Translations under genes and position numbers: made by a program
The notes under the pieces: model-generated
What the model was told of the DNA's origin: nothing
What the model saw: the letters and a program-made list of their open reading frames with translations, nothing else
The model's database searches: none
Shown here: in pieces, positions 14,719 through 17,372 of the stretch
Position numbering within the stretch: the first letter of the stretch is position 1
How the letters are laid out: every line of letters begins with the position of its first letter
Assembly: GCA_040307715.1 (NCBI GenBank)
Contig: JAWRJC010000136.1
Coordinates: 1 to 17,372, forward strand
Source: RUG13615 sp040307715
Lineage (GTDB): Bacteria > Bacillota > Clostridia > Peptostreptococcales > Anaerovoracaceae
DNA: 17,372 nucleotides
Reading direction: 5' to 3'

Positions 14719-14727
14719 TGATATAAT
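14719..14727 (+). promoter_or_regulatory. Extended -10 promoter for the TPM/PspA operon
   Basis: TGA followed by a perfect TATAAT (14722-14727) forms an extended -10 element; no good -35 sits at the usual distance. The predicted start near 14734 gives a leader of about 200 bases containing the 35-bp repeats. Confidence 0.75.
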
Positions 14728-14729
14728 AA

Positions 14730-14750
14730 GCATAGAGTGACCCGCTATGC
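14730..14750. promoter_or_regulatory. Inverted repeat at the predicted transcription start
   Basis: GCATAG (14730-14735) and CTATGC (14745-14750) are exact reverse complements separated by nine bases, placed right after the -10 box. An operator or a 5'-end hairpin would both fit. Confidence 0.45.
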
Positions 14751-14754
14751 GCAT

Positions 14755-14859
14755 GGCGTGCAGCGAAGGCAGCGCAAGTTGTGCTTGAAGGCGTGCAGTG
14801 AAGGCAGCGCAAGTTGTGCTTGAAGGCGTGCAACGAAGATGGCGCAAGGTGTGCTTGAA
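14755..14859 (+). repeat. Three 35-bp tandem repeats in the TPM gene leader
   Basis: Units at 14755-14789, 14790-14824 and 14825-14859 begin GGCGTGCA and end GTGCTTGAA; the first two differ at one base and the third at several. A degenerate fourth start (GGCGCGCGGC) follows at 14860. Each unit can form a small GCGC/GTGC hairpin. The period is not a multiple of three, arguing against coding. Confidence 0.8.
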
Positions 14860-14934
14860 GGCGCGCGGCAATGGGTATGCCGGACGGCGAAGGCGGGGCG
14901 CGGAACGTATCATTTAAAACCAAAGGAGTAGCAT

Positions 14935-16464
14935 ATGGCGGGACATAGAGCAAGCGGTGGCCATTCTGTCGGGCATTCGAGCGGCGGTCATCGTGTGAGC
15001 GGCGGTTCGTTCCGCAGCAGCAGCGGTTCTTCCTACCGCAGCAGCTCTTCGAGGAGCAGTTCGTCGCACAGCAGTTCCTACGGCGGCTCGAACTACGGCG
15101 GATCATATGGCGGATACTCCAGCAGGAGGCAGTCCGGGGGCGGATTCAACGGCAGTTTCTGGGGCCCGGGCATGTATATGCTGGGACGCAAGTCTGCCCA
15201 CCGTGACATGGAACGCGGTGGGTACTACGGGTACGGCGGCTACGGCAATGGCGGCTACGGCAGCTACACGCAGCAGCAGTATGAACAGCAGCGCGCGCAG
15301 CAGCAATACGAGCAGCAGCGGCGCGAACAGCAGAGAAGGGAACAGCAGAGGATGCAACAGCAACAGAACGGACAGCCTGCACAGGCACCGAGACAAGGCA
15401 GCGGATGCGCCAAGTGGGTCCTCATCGCCCTCATCGTTCTGCTTGTCTTCATGCTTGTCAGCACGCTCGCCCAGATGGGCGGCAGCACGGTCGTGCGTGA
15501 AAAGCTCAGCGGCGTGCCGGCGTATGAAAAGGAATGCGTGGCAGACCAGATCGGCGTGTTCAGTGACGCCGGAGCGGTCGAGAGCGGCCTGAAAGACTTC
15601 TATGACCAGACCGGCATCCAGCCGTACGTCATCTTCAAGAGCTACGACGCGTCGCTGACATCGGATGCGGCGAAGGAAAAGTGGGCGAACGACTTCTACG
15701 ATGCCAAGATCGAGCAGGAGAACGGATTCCTGTTCGTCTACTTCGGGGAAAACCCGGAGGACGGCAGCGGGTACATCAGCTACGTCAGCGGCACGAAGAC
15801 GAACGCCATCATGGATGACGAGGCGATCGATCTCTTCTGGGGCCGCATCGACAAGGCGTGGAGCGACTTCGGCAGCAGCAGTTTCGACAGTTCGTTCGTC
15901 AAGGCGTACAGCGACACAGCCACGACGATCATGCGCGTCAGCACGACGGGCAATGACATCCTCAAGTGGATCCTCATCGTCTTCCTCGCAGCGGTGATCC
16001 TCGGCTGGATCCTCCGCATGCGCAAGGAGAAGAACCGCCGTGAGAAGGAGCGCGCCGAAGAGACCGAGCGCATCCTCAACACCCCGATCGACAAGATCGG
16101 CGAAGATGCGGACGACCTCGTAGAGAAATACCGCGAGAAGACCGCGGAGGAAGTCGCGGCGGAGAAAGCGGCGGCCGAGAAGGCAGAGGCGGCGAAGGCG
16201 GCCGAGGCCAAGGCGGCGGCAGCGCAGAGAGCGACCGAGGATAAGATCAAAGCGGAGATGGAAGCGGCAGAGAAAGCCGCGGCTGCGGAGATCGCAGCGG
16301 AAAAAGCCGCGCGTGCGAGAGCGGAAGCGCAGGCTGCGAAGAAGGCGGAGATGGGCATGCCCGATCCGGATTCCATCGGCATGGAACCGGATGATCCGGT
16401 CCTGAAGACATTCTCGGAAGAAGAGGCGGACGAGCTGATCGCCAAGTATAAGGATCCGCAGTAA
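14935..16464 (+). CDS. TPM-domain membrane protein with prion-like N-terminus and Ala-rich coiled coil
   Basis: This 509-residue protein has five parts. Residues 1-110 are Gly/Ser/Tyr/His-rich with GGYGNGGYGSY-type runs; 111-155 are Gln/Arg-rich (QQQYEQQRR repeats). A membrane helix lies at 160-180. A TPM domain (YgcG-like) spans about 195-335, seen in ADQIGVFSD, a QPYVIFKSYD strand, NGFLFVYFGE and a later AWSDFG helix. A second helix (343-361) leads to a highly charged Ala/Glu/Lys coiled coil (365-475) and an acidic tail. With no signal peptide, the N-terminus and coiled coil should be cytoplasmic and the TPM domain outside. AAAGGAG lies six bases before the ATG. PspA follows, a pairing that suggests envelope-stress work. 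TPM domains have been assigned phosphatase, structural and repair roles, so the activity here is open. Confidence 0.82.
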   Translation: MAGHRASGGHSVGHSSGGHRVSGGSFRSSSGSSYRSSSSRSSSSHSSSYGGSNYGGSYGGYSSRRQSGGGFNGSFWGPGMYMLGRKSAHRDMERGGYYGYGGYGNGGYGSYTQQQYEQQRAQQQYEQQRREQQRREQQRMQQQQNGQPAQAPRQGSGCAKWVLIALIVLLVFMLVSTLAQMGGSTVVREKLSGVPAYEKECVADQIGVFSDAGAVESGLKDFYDQTGIQPYVIFKSYDASLTSDAAKEKWANDFYDAKIEQENGFLFVYFGENPEDGSGYISYVSGTKTNAIMDDEAIDLFWGRIDKAWSDFGSSSFDSSFVKAYSDTATTIMRVSTTGNDILKWILIVFLAAVILGWILRMRKEKNRREKERAEETERILNTPIDKIGEDADDLVEKYREKTAEEVAAEKAAAEKAEAAKAAEAKAAAAQRATEDKIKAEMEAAEKAAAAEIAAEKAARARAEAQAAKKAEMGMPDPDSIGMEPDDPVLKTFSEEEADELIAKYKDPQ

Positions 16465-16638
16465 CGGCAGCCCGCAAGGAGCGCCTTACGCCGGGCAGGA
16501 GCGATGCCCCGGCAGGATGCCTGCAAAGTGACTGATCCCCGTCAGGCGAAAGAGCCGGCAGCGGGGTTCACGATAAAAACGTCAACTATTTTCACTTTTA
16601 TCACCGCGGCAGGTCCGCAACAGTTAAAGGAGAAAAAC
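16465..16638. promoter_or_regulatory. Structured spacer between TPM and PspA genes
   Basis: GCCGGG (16490-16495) pairs with CCCGGC (16508-16513), and GCAGG (16512-16516) pairs with CCTGC (16520-16524). No T-run follows either, so they may set relative expression or RNA stability rather than terminate. No open frame of note is seen, and no clear promoter for pspA. Confidence 0.4.
16626..16632 (+). promoter_or_regulatory. Ribosome binding site that fixes the PspA start
   Basis: AAAGGAG lies six bases before ATG 16639. The open frame reaches back to 16504, but the PspA homology begins at 16639 (MNIIERIDKIF), so the shorter start is right. Confidence 0.8.
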
Positions 16639-17322
16639 ATGAACATTATTGAAAGAATCGACAAAATCTTCAAAGCGAACATCAATGCTATCCTGGACAA
16701 GGCGGAAGATCCCAGCAAGATGATCGACGAAACGCTCAGAGAGCTCTATGAGGACCTGGCGGAAGTCAAAGATCATACCGCAGCTGTCATGGCTGACGAG
16801 AAAGCCGCGCTGAGAGACAAGCAGGATTGCGAACTGGCGATCGCCGAGGCTGACAACGCTGCACGCAATGCGCTGGCAAGCGGCCACGAAGACGATGCGA
16901 GAAAGATCCTCGAGAAGAAGCAGCAGCTGAACTCCAGCCTGACCGTCCTCGATCAGAGATACGAGATGGCGAAGGCGAACAGCAAGAAGATGCGTGATGC
17001 GCATGACAAACTGGTCAATGACATCCAGGATCTGAACAGCCGCAAAGAGTTCATCAAGGCGAAGATCAAGACCGCCGAAGCGCAGGAGAAAATCAACAGC
17101 ATGTCCAAGGGCAGCACCGTCGACACCTCCGCCAGCATCGAAGCATTCGAGCGTTGGGAAGCGAAGGCTGACAAGATGCTCGACGTCGCGATGGCGAAGG
17201 CTGAACTGGCTGATGACGCCGGCGTTGACACACCGGAAGACCTGGTCAAGAAGTACAGCAAGGGCAGCACTGTAGAGATCGACGCGGAGATCGCGAAGAT
17301 GAAGGAAGAACTGGGTCTGTAA
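16639..17322 (+). CDS. pspA: PspA/IM30 family membrane-stress protein
   Basis: This 227-residue protein matches PspA/IM30/Vipp1, an ESCRT-III-like family that binds and stabilises damaged membranes. The N-terminal amphipathic helix MNIIERIDKIFKANINAILD (1-20) is followed by the family's AEDPSKMIDETLREL (22-36). Long coiled-coil helices with hardly any proline run to about 190. It lacks a signal peptide and membrane helices, so it acts on the cytoplasmic face. The C-terminal part has SKGSTV twice (156-161 and 207-212) and PEDLVKKYSKGS near the end, resembling DLVEKY and ELIAKY in the TPM protein upstream. It lies 174 bases after that gene with its own strong ribosome binding site. I see no terminator in the few bases before the next promoter. 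Confidence 0.9.
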   Translation: MNIIERIDKIFKANINAILDKAEDPSKMIDETLRELYEDLAEVKDHTAAVMADEKAALRDKQDCELAIAEADNAARNALASGHEDDARKILEKKQQLNSSLTVLDQRYEMAKANSKKMRDAHDKLVNDIQDLNSRKEFIKAKIKTAEAQEKINSMSKGSTVDTSASIEAFERWEAKADKMLDVAMAKAELADDAGVDTPEDLVKKYSKGSTVEIDAEIAKMKEELGL

Positions 17323-17336
17323 GATCCGGCAGGCTA

Positions 17337-17351
17337 TGCTATAATAATAGC
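17337..17351 (+). promoter_or_regulatory. Extended -10 promoter for a gene beyond the window
   Basis: TGC followed by TATAAT (17340-17345) forms a perfect extended -10. It overlaps a dyad, GCTAT (17338-17342) and ATAGC (17347-17351). The first gene it serves is outside the window. Confidence 0.55.
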
Positions 17352-17372
17352 GACCACAAGGGCCGCCCCCCC

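Larger units (their letters stand above)
14246..14934. other. Long non-coding region between the glutaminase terminator and the TPM gene
   Basis: Nothing here looks coding. In order it holds five GC-rich tandem repeats (14280-14386), an AT-richer stretch with a long inverted repeat and a nested hairpin (14418-14507), an orphan terminator (14536-14583), an unassigned stretch to about 14718, an extended -10 promoter with a dyad, and three 35-base leader repeats (14755-14859). Short open frames in both directions cross these repeats and have repeat-driven composition. Confidence 0.6.

Noticed and set aside
14280..14859. CRISPR array
   Set aside because: Both repeat sets are head-to-tail with no unique spacers and no cas genes nearby.
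14663..15106. Minus-strand frame over the leader repeats and TPM start
   Set aside because: It runs antisense to the promoter, leader and Ser-rich coding region; the repeat period shifts frame, so the sequence is incidental.
16504..16638. N-terminal extension of PspA
   Set aside because: PspA homology starts at 16639 behind AAAGGAG; the upstream frame crosses hairpins and has no family match.
17363..17372. Run of C at the end of the window
   Set aside because: A short homopolymer at the sequence edge may be an assembly or trimming effect, so I draw nothing from it.

Overview
The window looks like chromosome from a GC-rich, host-associated anaerobe. The Gram-positive signs are strong GGAGG-type ribosome binding sites, ATG/TTG starts, an ECF-type vitamin transporter with a fused ATPase, and a surface protein held by a C-terminal membrane anchor. 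A high-GC Clostridia lineage or a Coriobacteriia relative would fit; the sequence alone does not settle which. Every supported gene lies on the plus strand. There are no rRNA, tRNA, CRISPR or intact transposase genes.

Region 1 (1-6695) is one tight operon with several start/stop overlaps. It holds the end of a surface-anchored protein, an ECF T subunit, a double ATPase, an S subunit, a second T subunit, a sugar-isomerase-like TIM barrel and a six-helix membrane protein, and ends at a hairpin terminator. It encodes an uptake system with a likely extracellular binding partner; cobalamin is my best but unproven guess for the substrate. Two T genes sharing one ATPase and one S gene is unusual.

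Region 2 (6696-7576) is a SIMPL-domain gene behind an extended -10 promoter that overlaps a perfect inverted repeat.

Region 3 (about 7577-10690) is an AT-rich island with different codon use, bounded by near-identical short direct repeats (7579-7593 and 10654-10669). It carries a secreted DUF6273 protein, the C-terminal half of a DUF262/DUF1524 (GmrSD-like) restriction nuclease whose N-terminal half is missing, and a SEFIR/TIR-like effector with an unrecognised C-terminal half. The first two genes meet at what looks like a recombination scar. This is the accessory, probably anti-phage, part of the window and the best candidate for an undescribed system.

Region 4 (10701-14245) is a GC-rich operon: Nudix hydrolase with an extra N-terminal domain, membrane protein with a degenerate J domain, small two-helix membrane protein, Sir2 deacylase and glutaminase, closed by a strong terminator.

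Region 5 (14246-14934) is non-coding. It holds five 22-bp tandem repeats, a long imperfect inverted repeat, a second strong terminator with no gene in front of it (a possible small RNA), an extended -10 promoter with a dyad at the predicted start site, and three 35-bp tandem repeats in the leader of the next gene.

Region 6 (14935-17322) pairs a TPM-domain membrane protein, with a Gly/Tyr/Ser/Gln-rich prion-like N-terminus, with a PspA/IM30 protein: a likely envelope-stress module. The window ends in another extended -10 promoter, for a gene outside it.
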